Source of the DNA: Xylona heveae TC161
Lineage: Eukaryota > Ascomycota > Xylonomycetes > Xylonales > Xylonaceae
Assembly (NCBI RefSeq): GCF_001619985.1
Contig: NW_017264205.1
Coordinates: 124,001 to 188,000, forward strand
DNA length: 64,000 nucleotides
Direction of reading: 5' to 3'
The stretch's first letter is position 1. Every line of letters starts with the position of its first letter. This document shows, piece by piece, positions 45,701 to 59,107 of the stretch. The notes below the pieces were generated by a model. That model worked only from the letters and a program-made list of their open reading frames with translations, did not search any database and was not told the DNA's origin. The translations under genes were made by a program, and so were the position numbers.

Positions 45701-45799
45701 ATGCGATCCATTCTGACGCCTATCCATGCCTTCATTTTAACGCTTGCATCAGGTGATAAAAATATCCAGAATCATTTTATGTTAAACAATCGTTTCATC
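42717..45799. other. Large intergenic region, upstream of the 42716 gene and 3' of cyclin C
   Basis: About 3.1 kb with no supported gene. The left part is the probable promoter of the 42716 gene, with a 10-base G run at 43072-43081 and three CCAAT boxes at 43446-43494. A C/T-rich stretch follows at 43620-43740. From 44740 to 45670 it is TA-rich with no clear feature. A 20-base A run lies at 45677-45696. Confidence 0.45.
43446..43494 (-). promoter_or_regulatory. Cluster of three CCAAT boxes
   Basis: ATTGG occurs at 43446, 43462 and 43490 on the plus strand, that is, three CCAAT boxes within 49 bp on the minus strand, upstream of the minus-strand gene starting at 42716. In Aspergillus such boxes bind the Hap/CBC complex. 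Use in vivo is inferred. Confidence 0.4.
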
Positions 45800-46891
45800 C
45801 TACTTGTCCAGCCCTCTTGCTTTCACAAACCGTGTGATTTGTTCTTTGCAGACCTTGTCATTATACTGCTCCCATACCTCGTATAGAGAAATAATCTCTT
45901 GAGTACAGTCAATGACAGCCTCCATGTCAACGTCGCTTTCGGCCAGCCAGTTGACAAGGTATTGTACCTTGTTTTGTGGGGCAGCTCCCGAAGAGCCAAT
46001 CTGCTGCGTATTCGTGGCTGGAAATTGTTGTGCGTATCTGTTTGGCGTACCAGTCATGGCCTGAGCTATGCTTGTTGGTGCCGCTGCAGAGCCATTGCTA
46101 CCATGCAAGCTAGCCTGAGCTGGTTTTAGCACCACAGCAAGGAATATTGCTGCTACAGCGATGACATGAGGAGGATAAAGCAGAGGCAGATCTGTAAGGT
46201 AGTGGTCATTGATTACGGACCAAGCCAGGTTAATCTCGTCCTGGGTCATAGAAAAGCTGCTGTGCAATGTTAGTAAAGTACGGTATGGTTGGTGAATTAT
46301 CAGCTGAGAGCGCATTTCCGAGATGAGAAAGAACTCGCATTCTCCCAACTTTGAAGTATCTGAGGAGATGAAATCTAACAAAGTCCGTCAGCCATTGGAA
46401 CTTGTACCATGTAGATACAATGCGGGAACACGAGAATTGAGAGGGTATGCTGGATTACGGCCAACTTACCAGGCCATATGTTCCGCGCCTCTGCTACGAC
46501 AAGTCGTATATGCTGCGGACATTCCTCCATCTTGCAGGCTAAATAGAGTGCCGTTACTAGGACTAGGTACGGATTTGTCCGTCTGATTTCTACTTTCGTG
46601 TAGAACCTCCGAATATAGACCTGAGCAGTGGCAAGTGCTTGCTGACGGATTGTCAGGCGCTTGCCCAACTTTCCAATTTCTCGCACAATTTTAGCCGGAG
46701 TTTACTGGGATTTAGAGGTCTTAGTACATACGATGGTAGAAATAAATACTCAACAGCCTTCGATCTGGAAGTGGATATTGTTGCACCAGCGCTCGATCCT
46801 CCTGCTCCAATTTTCTCCTTATTTCAGCTAAACCCGGTTTTGAAAACTGCCAATGGAGGTGCTGCGTAGAAGTCCAAAAGTTCCCAGCCAT
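45800..46891 (-). CDS. ssn8: Cyclin C (Mediator kinase module, Ssn8/Srb11)
   Basis: Three exons (46891-46732, 46679-46470, 46374-45800) join in frame to 314 residues. Family knowledge: cyclin C pairs with Cdk8 (Ssn3) in the Mediator kinase module and regulates RNA polymerase II. Seen: the N-terminal [20 protein letters not shown] typical of fungal cyclin C, a first cyclin box ([20 protein letters not shown], then [20 protein letters not shown], with the cyclin KMEE motif), and a second box ([20 protein letters not shown]). A polar loop of about 50 residues ([15 protein letters not shown] onward) interrupts the second box before [20 protein letters not shown], as in other Aspergillus relatives I recall. 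The first intron is only 52 nt. It is divergent from the carrier gene at 47437. Confidence 0.92.
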
Positions 46892-47436
46892 TTCTTTCAA
46901 AGTTTTGTTGTGACAAAAGGCTCAGCTACCAGAAGGCTAGAATGATTGCTCATGGCATGAACCGCTCGTTAACGCAACAGTTCACTATGGATATATCATC
47001 GTAGAAATCTAGGCATAGCGTAGGCGACATATATATTATGCTGAGGGAAAGGGGCGTCGTAAAGTATATAATTAGCAGTGTGTCCAATCACCAGACTCCC
47101 TTATCGCGGTGTCAGTGACATGGCTGGAGTCTGATATTGCTTCATTTGGAAATTGTGGCTCTGATGACATATGGCGGTGCACGACCCCACAGCCGAAGCG
47201 TTCAATACAAGCTCGCTTAGTGACGCCCGGCTTCAGCTTTATCGACTTTATTGATTTGATCGGTACAATCTGAGGTCAAACATCACCGATCACAGACAAT
47301 TGTGTTGCTGAACTCACTCGATCCTGTTGTTGAATCAGCATTCTTTCGTCTTGTTGGTTTCTTAACCTTCTCCAGTCGTCTCCACATGGGCAGACCCGGA
47401 ATGCCCGGAAATCAAGTAGCCCTCAAACCCTGAAAC
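46892..47436. promoter_or_regulatory. Divergent promoter region of cyclin C and the mitochondrial carrier
   Basis: 545 bp between opposed starts, mostly TA-rich near 46990-47060 and with no coding region. Both promoters must lie within it. Confidence 0.5.
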
Positions 47437-49608
47437 ATGGCCAGCGACAAGGAGACCTCGCTGGACGCGAGGGTCGAAGGGCTATGGCGGATCTTAGATA
47501 CTCGCAAGGAAGGCCAGTTAGACCTGAACGGCCTTAGAAAAGGGTTGAGGAAGATGGATCATCGTAGGTGAACTCCCCCGAAGCTGTGAATGTTGGCTAA
47601 CATCTCTCTTACAGCACTGAAGAACGCCGACCATCTTCTGCGTGAAGTTTTGGAAGCAGTGGACACTAATGGTGACGGCAAAATTGAATATGATGGTATT
47701 CTCCAGTCAATTGCTATGCTTGGAGATTTGGCTAAGTCTCTGCACAGAATTTCGTACTTTTGTTGAAACTACGGAAAACCAACTTCGTGGTCTTTTCAAC
47801 AGCATTGACCGCGACAGAGACGGAAAACTAGACAAGGAAGAACTATCTACCGCCTTTACAAAAGCCGGTCTCACCGTATCGAAAGCCAAGCTCGATCAAT
47901 TCTTTGCTGAAGTTGACACCAATCATGACGGTGTGATCAGTTTTGATGAATGGCGGTAAGTGAAACATCAATGAGCAAGACAGGTTCACTTTGATTGATA
48001 TTTTTTGGCTTAGAAATTTCCTCCTGTTCATCCCTGTCAATTCGCCGGGCCTTAAGGCTGTCCTTACATACTACTCGTCCACCGTACTTATGAATCCTGA
48101 AGGCGATGTGGCTGTCAGCGATGAGACAATAGAGGGGCTAGGTAAAAGATTCCCCACCACTTTTTTTGACGCCCTGAAAAGCATCGCTTCGCCCCGAAGT
48201 CAACCCGTTCAAGTTAAAGAACCTTTCGCGCCATTATTTCAGCCGCCGCAGCATGAGATTATTGAGGACGTAGCCCCAGTGGCGGTGCCTCAACCATGGG
48301 ATCCAGATGCTGAGCATCTGCCCACTCTACCGGCACCTCTGATTGATTGGATCCTGCTGGATTTGTGCGAACCAATACTGACAAGTATCTTGCCTAACCC
48401 AGGCTACTTCCTAGCCGGTGGCATCGCGGGTGCAATTTCTCGTTCGGTGACGGCACCTTTAGACCGTCTAAAGGTGTACCTTATCGCGCAAACCGGCGCC
48501 AAAAGTGAAGCGGTCAAGGCAGTTAAGGAGGGTGCCACGGCCGAAGCGGCGAAAAAGGCGGCACGCCCGTTGATAGGAGCGATGAAAGAGCTGTGGAAAG
48601 CCGGTGGGATGCGGTCTCTATTTGCTGGTCAGCTCCGTTTATGGACAATGTGAAAGCCATATATTGACAAGGCGACAGGTAACGGTCTCAATGTCTTGAA
48701 GATTATGCCTGAATCGGCGATTAAATTCGGCTCATATGAGGTAATACTCCTCTCGAGTTGAGTTTCCGTTCTTTTCCTGACCATCTAGGGTGCGAAACGA
48801 GCTCTGGCGAGACTTGAAGGTCATAGCGATCCGCAGCAGATTCGTCCCGTGTCAAAGTTTGTAGCTGGCGGCTTAGGTGGCATGGTCTCTCAGTACGTGG
48901 TCTTGGAGTAGAGTTCTGCGATTGTAATCGTCACTGACTATTCCAAGGTTGTTCGTATATCCCATTGATACTTTGAAATTGTAAGTATTCCTTCATTTTA
49001 GCCTCTTGCCTTATCTAATCGAAGTTAGCCGCATGCAATGCGAAACAGTCGAAGGCGGTCTTCATGGTAATCGGCTATTGATTGCGACTGCAAAGCAGAT
49101 GTGGTCGGCAGGCGGCCTGCACACTTTCTATCGCGGTCTTCCAATGGGTTTATTCGGCATGTTCCCTTATGCTGCGATCGACTTGGGCACTTTCGAATAT
49201 TTAAAGCGTTTGATAATCTCTCACAACGCTCGTGTCCGTGGCTGCCATGAGGATGACGTTCATCCAAGCAGCGTTGTCACTGCAGGAATCGGTGCATTCA
49301 GCGGAGCCTTGGGTGCATCCACTGTTTATCCACTTAACCTTCTCCGCACCCGTTTGCAGACACAGGGCACGACCATCCACCCCCCAAGATACACTGGAAT
49401 TATGGACGTCACAAGAAGAACTATCAGCAATGAAGGATTCCGGGGTCTTTTCAAGGGCATTACCCCTAATCTCCTCAAGGTGGCTCCAGCAGTCTCAATC
49501 GTAAGTCGTTCAACCTCGAAGTTCTCCAATGACTGTATAGTGAAGGCTGACACCTATCAGACTTATGTCGTCTACGAGAATTCCAAGAAGTTACTGGGCC
49601 TCAAATAA
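47437..49608 (+). CDS. sal1: EF-hand Ca2+-regulated mitochondrial carrier (SCaMC / Sal1 type)
   Basis: Nine exons (47437-47563, 47615-47695, 47748-47955, 48014-48627, 48679-48740, 48789-48892, 48948-48980, 49029-49500, 49561-49608) join in frame to 582 residues. Family knowledge: SCaMC proteins exchange ATP-Mg for phosphate across the inner mitochondrial membrane, with cytosolic-side Ca2+ control. Seen: EF-hand loops DTNGDGKIEYDE, DRDRDGKLDKEE and DTNHDGVISFDE, plus a degenerate first one (DTRKEGQLDLNG), then three carrier repeats with PxD/E-x-x-K/R signatures (APLDRLKV; YPIDTLKF; YPLNLLRTRLQ) and FRGLFKGITPNLLKVAPAVS. A linker with many Pro residues joins the halves. The fourth intron has a GTCAGC donor, weaker than the others. 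A tiny 33-nt exon (48948-48980) codes VYPIDTLK. Confidence 0.9.
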
Positions 49609-50500
49609 AGCCTACTTACTCTTCACGATACCCCGCTTTGTTCTCTGTAAATATGGAGAGAAATTGCATGCTGTTCTCTTTTGCACAGTCAATTGCACTC
49701 TCAGCTTGACCCGAGGTTTCCAAGAGCAGTCAGCCATGGTCATTTAGCATTTTCACCATCTTATGACACCTTTGTCGTTCATAGCGCATATCTCATTCAT
49801 TTTACTCGCGGATCCACTGGGCTTGGAGTTGCGTGGTTTCATTGGCTTTTTAATGGTGAAGGGTGTCACTACGGAGTTTAATTCTTTTCATTCAGCGGGC
49901 ATGTTTCATTCATCTACCCTGAATAGTAGCATCATACTTGCTTGTCACCTATTGTGATGCTGTAGAAATAAGAAAAGCTCTTCTACAAAGCGTTGCCTGC
50001 ATGACTTCCCTCGTGCCCTTTAAGTGTGTGAGCCGTAGCTCATCCTCCATCCCCGGATTCAAATCCCACTTTTGTACGGCAGACTATAAAGACAAAGCGT
50101 TGCAATGTACGGTAGCCGAGAGAAGACAAACGAGATGCCGATTGATTGCCAGATGCGTAACGTTCCAGGGTCTATTAATGGGCCTCCTAAGGCCCGACCG
50201 ACCTCCGGCACAGCTGCATCCGCTGGTGCACCCGAGCCCCCTCAGTTGCAGGTCGACGCCTTTGCTTCTTCCACCAGTGCCATTGATCTCCAATATATGA
50301 CTCGAATTTTGTTTTGTTAAATACCTTACATTCTTTTGTTAAAAAGAAAAAGAAAAAGAAGAGCTACAGGCTTTCGTTACACTATCTCTCAACCAGAAAG
50401 ATCAACACACGTCTTACATCATCCTTCGTCTGGATCTCTAACTACTTTCTTGAAGCTATTGGTCCCCCGGGAGCTTTTCCCCAGACCCGACGTTCCAATC
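49609..50500. other. Intergenic between carrier gene and Syn8 gene
   Basis: About 890 bp without a supported gene; one TACGGAGT motif at 49870. A stretch near 50030-50085 weakly resembles a tRNA but fails basic checks. The last part before 50501 is the likely Syn8 promoter, with an AAAAAG-type run at 50341-50360. Confidence 0.45.
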
Positions 50501-51550
50501 ATGGCCAATCCGTCGCAGCTGTTCCTGCTTGCTGATCATATCAAACTCTCATTACTCGAACGACAGCGAGCCATATCGTTAAATCTCGAGCCAAACACAC
50601 AAGATGGGCAAATATCCCGATCATTAGATTCTTTCCGAGAAGGTCTCGAAGCAGTAGAAGCTAAACGCATCGAGCTTGTCGACCACGACGATCCGTACGT
50701 TTAATCAACCACCACCCTTTTTCCCCCAATGTGATCGCATTCTTCCCCTTTACCACGTCCTCCAATCCCTTCCTAGCTATATCGCTTCATCATCATTATC
50801 TTTCTTGTTGAGAACGGAAATATAAAAAAAAGGGCACTTGGCGATGTAATCATTACCACATACTAACACCACAAAAACAGAACTGCCGAATCATGGCAAG
50901 ACCAAGAAACACGACTCCGCGAACAATACGAGGACTTGATGTCCCAATTCCACGGCGTCGCGCCTGCACGCAAATCGTCCATTTCCGAACCCAACGATCC
51001 GGCTCTGGCCGAGGACTTTTCCCACGCAAAACAGAGGCCCAAGCGCCCCGCCGGCGCCCGGGTCCCTTCATCCTCCTTCAAGCGCTCGACATCTGGCAGT
51101 GGTGGCAACTTGGCCAAGTCTGTCCGCTTCACAGACTCTCCTGCAGCTGGTGGTGATGATGATGATGATGCTGCAGACGAAGCCAATCGCGCCGCGCTGT
51201 TTCCTTATCGCGATGACCCAGATGCCCCGCCCGACCAGAGCCACCTTGACAATCAGCAGATTCACGCCTACCATACCCGCGTGCTGCGTGACCAGGACGA
51301 TCAGCTGGACCGCCTGGGAGAAAGTATCGGTCGCCAGAGGGAGCTCAGTATCCAGATTGGCGACGAGCTGGATAGTCATGTGGCGCTCCTGGATGAGGTC
51401 GAGGATCAAGTTGATCGGCATCAGGGCCGGCTTGATACGGCGAAGAATCGGCTTGGCTATGTTGCACGCAAGGCAAAGGATCATGTGCAAATGACGATTA
51501 TATTAATTCTCATCATCATTTTGATTTTGCTCATTATAATATTAAAGTAA
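50501..51550 (+). CDS. syn8: Qc-SNARE, Syn8 / syntaxin-8 type
   Basis: Two exons (50501-50694, 50881-51550) join in frame to 287 residues. Seen: an N-terminal helical region (SQLFLLADHIKLSLLERQRA, then SLDSFREGLEAVEAKRIELV), a disordered Lys/Arg/Pro linker, a five-Asp run, and a C-terminal SNARE motif of heptads (DQLDRLGESIGRQRELSIQI, GDELDSHVALLDEVEDQVDR) with the central Gln expected for a Q-SNARE, followed by a C-terminal membrane anchor (MTIILILIIILILLIIILK) and no lumenal tail. Family knowledge: Syn8/syntaxin-8 proteins act in endosome-to-vacuole and TGN fusion. The exact compartment is inferred. The 186-nt intron is longer than usual for the window. Confidence 0.88.
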
Positions 51551-52092
51551 ACGTGGGGTGGGGTACTTGGGCACGCGTCGCGCATCGGCTGAAGGGATCA
51601 TCTTTGCTATATGGGGTCAATGGGTATTTTGGATGGATGAGCTTTTTCTCTTTTTATTTTCGAATCACTCTTATATATATACACTTTCTTTGAGAGCTTA
51701 AAGCCTCTCTATCAAGGCAGGCGTTTGGCTTCTTTAATTTTAATACCAATCAAGCATGTCCGGGGTTTCTGACCAGTATCAACCCCTCTTGCGTTTCGCA
51801 TATCATTTGACGTCCACTTAATCTGTTGATCTAAAGAAATGGATTTTCAGAGGCGGGTTTGAAGAAATGGATTTGATTGAGATGCAGGTATAAATATCCC
51901 GTAGAAAGTGAACTTGAAATATATGACAGATAATACACATAAGCATCATTCGTATAAAAACCTTATCCTAGCACGCGGTGCTCGCCTTCCCCCGCTTTCC
52001 AGCTTTCCCCAAAGCAGGTATCCGCTGCTGCTTGAAAAAAATTATAGTTTGGTATAATACTTGTCATATCGTGCTGCTACAAGCCTTTTTCT
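51551..52092. other. Intergenic between convergent genes
   Basis: 540 bp of 3' flanks, A/T-rich with TATATA at about 51674. No gene supported. Confidence 0.5.
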
Positions 52093-52862
52093 TTACTGCG
52101 ACTTTCCGGCGTCGGCCTTGTGGGCAATCTTCTCAGTCTCCTTTTGCAGCTTCTTGAGAGCTTCGCTGGTAGCGTCGATCTCGCCGCGGTCAGCCTTGAC
52201 CTGTAATTTGTCATGTCAGTATCTGTTCCGCATTTTTTTGTATGCCTGCCCTGCTCTTCTATAAAGATCGGGGGTAGCGTTATTTGGAGGGGAGTATCAG
52301 AAATTGAGGAACAGAAGAGACGTACAGCTGACTCGCTTTCGCTGGCCAAATCGTCATGCCAGTAGCCCTTGCCCTCTTCTTGCTTCTTCAAGCCCTCTTG
52401 CTTGCTCTTCTCAACTTGCTCGCCCCGGCCCTCTTGATCTGTATTGTAGAGTAGATACATGTCAGCCAATGCATCCGCGTAACGTCAGTTTGGTTTCAAC
52501 CGCTTCAAACCGATCACTCCACGACACCGAGATGTAAACTTTGCTCTCGGAAACAAAAAAGGCGAGATCATGCAGTTGTGGAGTGCATGGAGTCTCGCGC
52601 ATCGTGTTCAATGACAAACAGCTTCCGTTTCCTTCCTTTTCATCATCATAATGTATGACAAAACGATGACGACAGTTGGCATATTCGTCCCGTAACAAAG
52701 GCAACTGCAAAGGACGAAAAGAAAGTGGTAAGACTTACTGGTATGGCTCTCCTTGAGGGCTCGCACATTGGCAGTCTGCGAGAACGGCCGAGCGACCGAA
52801 ACGGCAGTGGGAAGGCGGAGAGCCTGGGTCTGAGCGATACGTCGAAGCATGAGCGGGGCCAT
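52093..52862 (-). CDS. Small mitochondrial protein of unknown function
   Basis: Three exons (52862-52739, 52438-52326, 52200-52093) join in frame to 114 residues. Seen: a basic N-terminus rich in Arg, Ala and Ser with no acidic residue for 35 positions (APLMLRRIAQTQALRLPTAV onward, with FSQTANVRA), a typical matrix-targeting presequence, then a charged helical part (EKSKQEGLKKQEEGKGYWHD, ASESESAVKADR) and a C-terminal helix (EALKKLQKETEKIAHKADAG). I recall short ascomycete proteins with the same KQEEGKG-W and LASESE-AVKADR blocks, none with a firm function. The helical charged character recalls ATPase inhibitor-like or assembly proteins, but no such motif is present. The first intron, 300 nt, is long for this genome. 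Start at 52862 preserves the presequence. Confidence 0.82.
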
Positions 52863-54956
52863 TGTGAACGGTTGTTATGCAGGGACACAATTGAGCTGAT
52901 GGGAGGTAATTGGGATGGAATTGGTCACGGAAGCAAAAAGACTGTGGCTTTTTGCAAAGAATACGTTTTGATTATGTCGTGAAGGAATGCGTGACGAGAA
53001 GAATAGAGAGAAGAGGAAGAAAGAGGGAAGAATGGATGTAGGTTAGGTTATTATTGAAGAAGTTGAGTTAGTAGCTAGCTTGGTAGTGGTAGGTTAGGTA
53101 GGTAGTAGGTTATGACGGCACTGCAGGGAGCACCGGTCACGTCTTCCTTCTGATATAATTTACTACGTCTTGTATGGGATTGGTTGGCTGGGACTGAGGA
53201 CCTAACGTGTGGGAACTGGGGGAACGAGGAAGTCTATTAGCCGGGTGGGGGGGATTACGGAGTGCAGCAACTTTTCCCTCCAGTAATATACTTTAGTTCT
53301 CCGAGGGGATTCTGTCACTTCTGTTTTTCCATTATTCCCTTTTCTTAGAACCGAGGTAATCCTTGTGGTTTTGGAGACAAGCTGTTGTATGTTGGATTCT
53401 GTGCTTCCACTCTTGCCTTACCCATAGCAAGCTCCCTTGGCTTGTGACTGATAGCTCTTATTGCGCATTCGTTATAATCCCAAGTTTCCTTACGCTTTGA
53501 AGACGATATTTACAGTGATGATGATTATTTAAGATTCAATGTTGTCATACTAGATAATGTAGAAGAGACATATCCTGAGATTTTTCATATGAAGCTCCTC
53601 GTTGGGAGCTCCTCTAGTCCTGATAACTCCTACCCTCTCCATTCATCATCCTCCTAAATAAACGCTCCTCTATCTGTAGCCATACTGATGATCATTACTC
53701 TACCGTTTTATGAATTGCGTGTTCAACACCACGACACCTACGGCCTACCTCCGGTACCTACAGGCACTGCATATATCTATGCCAGCGTCTGGTAACGTAT
53801 TCGCTGATCGGATCCAGCTCCTGCGGCGGAACATATCAAAAAGTACATCTACCCATCTTAGTACCTTACATCAGTGTCTAAGTCCTCCTCATTAGACATA
53901 TTGTGTGGAAAATGACCATCTGGTACCTCTCCCTGTCTCTGTTTAGGTGTCGGGTACTTTGCACATCTATGAGCAATGGGAAGCTTTCGAGTGACGTCAT
54001 AATGTTGACGCCTCTTGGCGTCCAAATTTGGTGGCGTTCCTTGTTTGGTCGACAAGTCCCATCATTAGTCATGCCAACGCGCCTAAACTCCGCTGCCGCC
54101 AACACATTGAGCCTTGGTGAGCTTTGGAGGCAATTCGGAACAAAAGATATGGCTTTGATGGTCATGTCAAAATAATGTTGTTTAGAGGATTGAGATGATT
54201 GAATTACCCCTATGGATCATATTATTAAATGAAGAGTTTTTTTTTTATAAAACTAATTTTGTGATATTCTGTCGAGGAATTAAATTGCTTCCTTTTTTTT
54301 TTCCATGTATTTTCATTCCCACCAATCGATTTTGCAACTGAATCCGTTAATTGTCATCTTCTACGAAAAATGATAGTATAGATTAGATGGATTAAACAAT
54401 CAATCCACTAAAACACTTTCGATTGCAATTTACGAAGAATTATGAGCGATCAATCACCATTACCCTCGTGTTGTTCCATTCCACTCGATTTCCATTCTGC
54501 CATTGAGAGCCATCTGTCTCTGAAACACATCGACATCTGAACAGAAGCGGTCTAAAAAAGATAAATTATGATATTGATACAATAATACACAACGGCGCTG
54601 GAAGCAGGGCGGACAAGTCTTGAAACAGAACACAGTCATTGTATTTTCTTCCATGTCAGGCTGCAAACCAACAACTCTTCGCCAAGAACAAGCATCGACA
54701 ACCAGCAGCATAACGATGATAAAATGGATTTAGGTTTTTTCTCATTAAGGACATTTCTTGTATCCAGGCCTCAAATCCTCCCATGCCTGATAACCCTTGG
54801 CTTCAAGGTCGAATGCAACGACTCTTCTCACAGATGGTCTTGACAGGGCAGCACGCTAGCCGCAATTCGATGAAATGATTTTGGCATAAAAATCTTCTTA
54901 GCCTGCTGAGTATGTACAGACTGAAGAATGAAGAAAATAGAAAAAGACAGAAACGT
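52863..54956. other. Intergenic region upstream of 52862 gene and 3' of PP2A
   Basis: About 2.1 kb. Left part is the promoter of the small mitochondrial gene (reading leftwards), with a GGTAGGTTAGGTAGGTAG stretch near 53090 and TACGGAGT at 53256. Opposed 90-codon frames around 53880-54175 overlap each other and have no family look. Two T runs at 54237 and 54292. No gene supported. Confidence 0.45.
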
Positions 54957-56283
<1,327 letters not shown>

Positions 56284-56938
56284 CTTCTATCCGCTGATGG
56301 AAATTCGAAAATCTAGAATAGATCAAGACGAGTCTAAGTCTTTGTCGCCGTGTAGTAGGGATGACGACAACGCGGTGAAGTCTGCTCAAAGACCGATAGG
56401 TTGGATCAGTCCCGGAGATGCTCCAGACAGGGCGGAGACGTGCAGAACTCGCAAAAACGGAAGGGCGGACTACCTGCAAGAAGCGCGTGGGGTATCTGAG
56501 GCAGCAATGACACCAGAACTTCAGTGGATCTGGATGGTAGCGGGGGAATGATGCGGTCCTCTTTCTTTGGGTGCGGGACCAAGTACTGGATTCAGGTATC
56601 GATGTTGGGGCTCCTCGAAGCAAGCATCGGTCGGGTCGTGCGGCGGCGCAACTTGTGGCTCAAGCGAGGGAAACCACTTGGGTAGGGAACAAACAAGCCT
56701 CGCCTCACCGCGTTCCTGAGGAGCACGCGAGCACAAGGGGGAAGGGGGTTTCCAAACTTAAAAGCCAAAGCAATCGCACAATTGATTTTGCGAAAAAGAA
56801 AAAAAAAAAATTGGGCAATTTCAGAAAGGTAAGAACTACAGTTTCAAAGAGAAAGTCCATTTCAGTAGATAAATGACTATAATTACCCAATATTTTCTTC
56901 GTTTCGAGGGTAGGCAACCCAATCTTATAAGACAATCT
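56284..56938. other. Intergenic between exo84 and PP2A (both minus strand)
   Basis: 655 bp: PP2A promoter and leader plus the 3' flank of exo84. Includes an A run at about 56800. Overlapping short frames on both strands around 56270-56620 look like chance; no gene supported. Confidence 0.5.
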
Positions 56939-59107
56939 TCATGACAAGCCCAATCCAACCACGGAGCTTTCTGTACCAGCCTTTCCATCAGACAGATCAT
57001 TCAGGCCATTTCCTACCAAATCTTTGAAATCTAGACCAATTTCGCTCAATATCATTGCTTGTTGCCGGGCTTGGTTCATGCATTCCGACCAAACCGAACT
57101 TTGAGGATCAACACCGCTAAGCTGACGTCTTAGGATGGCGTTCAATCCATCAAGATGCTCTTTTGCCCACTTAACACAGGCAGACATCATCAAAGGAGGA
57201 AAACAGCTTTGATAGATGGAGACGGTATTTTTAATGATGGTGAAGTAAACAAATGAAATCTGGTATATGTACGAGTGGAGATCTCCCTCGAAAATGCATT
57301 GTCTGTACTCAAGTCAATAAATGATTTGCTGTAGTAAGGTTTTGATTACATACCTTATTCGCTTGCGGATGACAGAACTCCTGGCATCCAGATAGGCTTC
57401 CCTTGCTCGATCTTCGAACCCAAGCCGCACAAGCCAGTCTACGTGCTTTTTGGTGACAGTCGCACACGAGTGCGTATCAACCAACTGTCGGATAACAAGC
57501 GTGGAAAGTTTGGAGGCTCTTTCATCGATTTTGAATGCGATGAGATCTTGAGCCATGGAATTTCCTTTTAGACCTTTGGTCAGTCCTCTCAACTTTTCCA
57601 CCCTTGCAACTGCCTCGTCGAGCCTTTGAAGTGCAATGTCAACGTCAAGTTCATCAATTTGACCCTCAACCCAACGAAGGTTTTGCTGCTTCCCATCTAC
57701 ATCCACTAGCACATTCAGGCTACCTTTTGACGAGCTGGTGGATAAGCTCTCAACCATATCGGCATGCTTAAGAAGGCCCGGCTCGTGAGCGGTGAAATAA
57801 TTGAAGGATTCTCTCCCTCTACCACTATCCTTGTTTTCTGCGCGCAAAGTCCGGCGTAAGTTTTCAGCAGTTTTTCGAAACGCAGAAATAAGAGCCATCT
57901 TCTCATCACTCTCATTTTTACCGTATCTGAATGTAAAAGACTCTTGACCGACACGGACGGAGATGGCATTAGTCACAGTCTCCCAATCTCGCCGCGGCCC
58001 TTGGGAAGCTGGGAGATCCGCCGGAGATGATAGATCTAGCATGTCAATATCTTGCAGTTGCCAGCATCTCTCTGCAACCAGCTCAGATTGGATTTGCTGC
58101 TTTTTCGGTCCAGAGGTTTCTGATCGTGAGGAACGAGACTCAAAATGCCTCTTCCTCCTTGAAGCCACGAGCAAGTGGTCATTGAGCAAACAAAATGAAA
58201 CCTCGCGCCTTGGTTTCCATGTTGCAGCATCAAGTTCAATCCAATTATTTGACTCGCGCACAATGTGACGACCGGGAGCAGCAGGCAAGAACTTTTGCGA
58301 ACCCCTGACTGTTTTCCAGAGTGTTTGGAGCTGAGTACTCCACAAGGCCTCAAGGTTAGCGACAGAGCTCCTATTGGCAAGCTTGCGTGATGCCACCATA
58401 TCACTCGATGACTGCGATGCATCTGTCGCTGCAGTAGTTTGGCCCATTGCGCCCGTAAGTTCAGACATCAGGTTACGCAGGGTTCGCATCTCGTCTTTGA
58501 GTTTCTCGGCTTCTTTACTGATCTTGATGAACTGAGTTCGGTTCTGGAAAACATTTTGCTGTAGATCGGCCGAGGTTCTGTTCTTGGCCTTTCTAAGATT
58601 GTTCTCATATTCACGGATATCTTGTTCCGAAGCTTCAGAAAGTAGAGCCGCGACATCTGACCGAAAGTAAGCTCAAATCCTTGAAAACAATGTGGAGCAA
58701 CAAAGCATAGGCATACACTTCTCAGGATGCAAATTCGGGTCCCTCAAAGCATTCAAATCAACAACAATCTTCTGTCCACCAGTGGAAGCTCCGATTTTGG
58801 TCTGGGAAGACGAAGCTGCATATTGGGTTGGTATCGAGGGAACCACGGGCTTCGCAGCATCGAAGTCGGGAGGCAGCTGAGAAAAGCGCGTGGAATATCT
58901 ACGCTTCACTAAGTCGGCAGTTCTTCCTCCAGGCTGCGGTCGTTCGCGAGGCACATCCAAAAGTGTCCTGCTGGCTGGGTTCGGGGGTGCAAGCGTGGCC
59001 TGGTTATTCGGAATAGGTGACGAGATCTGCCGCGGAGCACTGATCTTGGGTCTCATAGAGCGCTTTTTGCGCAATGAGATTCCTCTCTTCTCGAGTCTCT
59101 CTTCCAT
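56939..59107 (-). CDS. exo84: Exocyst complex component Exo84
   Basis: Three exons (59107-58717, 58656-57354, 57302-56939) join in frame to 685 residues. Family knowledge: Exo84 is one of eight exocyst subunits that tether secretory vesicles to the plasma membrane. Seen: a basic N-terminal start (GISLRKKRSMRPKISAPRQI), the GGRTADLVKRRYSTRFSQLP block that I recognise from Aspergillus Exo84, a coiled coil across the first intron (ENNLRKAKNRTSADLQQNVF, then FIKISKEAEKLKDEMRTLRN), the PH-like domain (RHIVRESNNWIELDAATWKP, then CLLNDHLLVASRRK), and a helical cullin-repeat-like C-terminal half (DVDIALQRLDEAVARVEKLR). The start is chosen at 59107; an MEERLEKR opening precedes the recalled start by a few residues. 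It is divergent from tom20. Confidence 0.92.

Noticed and set aside
50028-50085. tRNA-like stretch with GGATTCAAATCC
   Set aside because: The arms do not pair as a cloverleaf and the A-box is poor.
53878-54175. Overlapping 90-95 codon frames on both strands
   Set aside because: Mutually antisense and without family resemblance; at least one must be chance and neither is supported.
54460-54711. 83-codon Cys-rich minus-strand frame downstream of PP2A
   Set aside because: Cysteines are unevenly spaced, no signal peptide of normal form, and it sits in the gap after the PP2A stop; not supported as a secreted protein.
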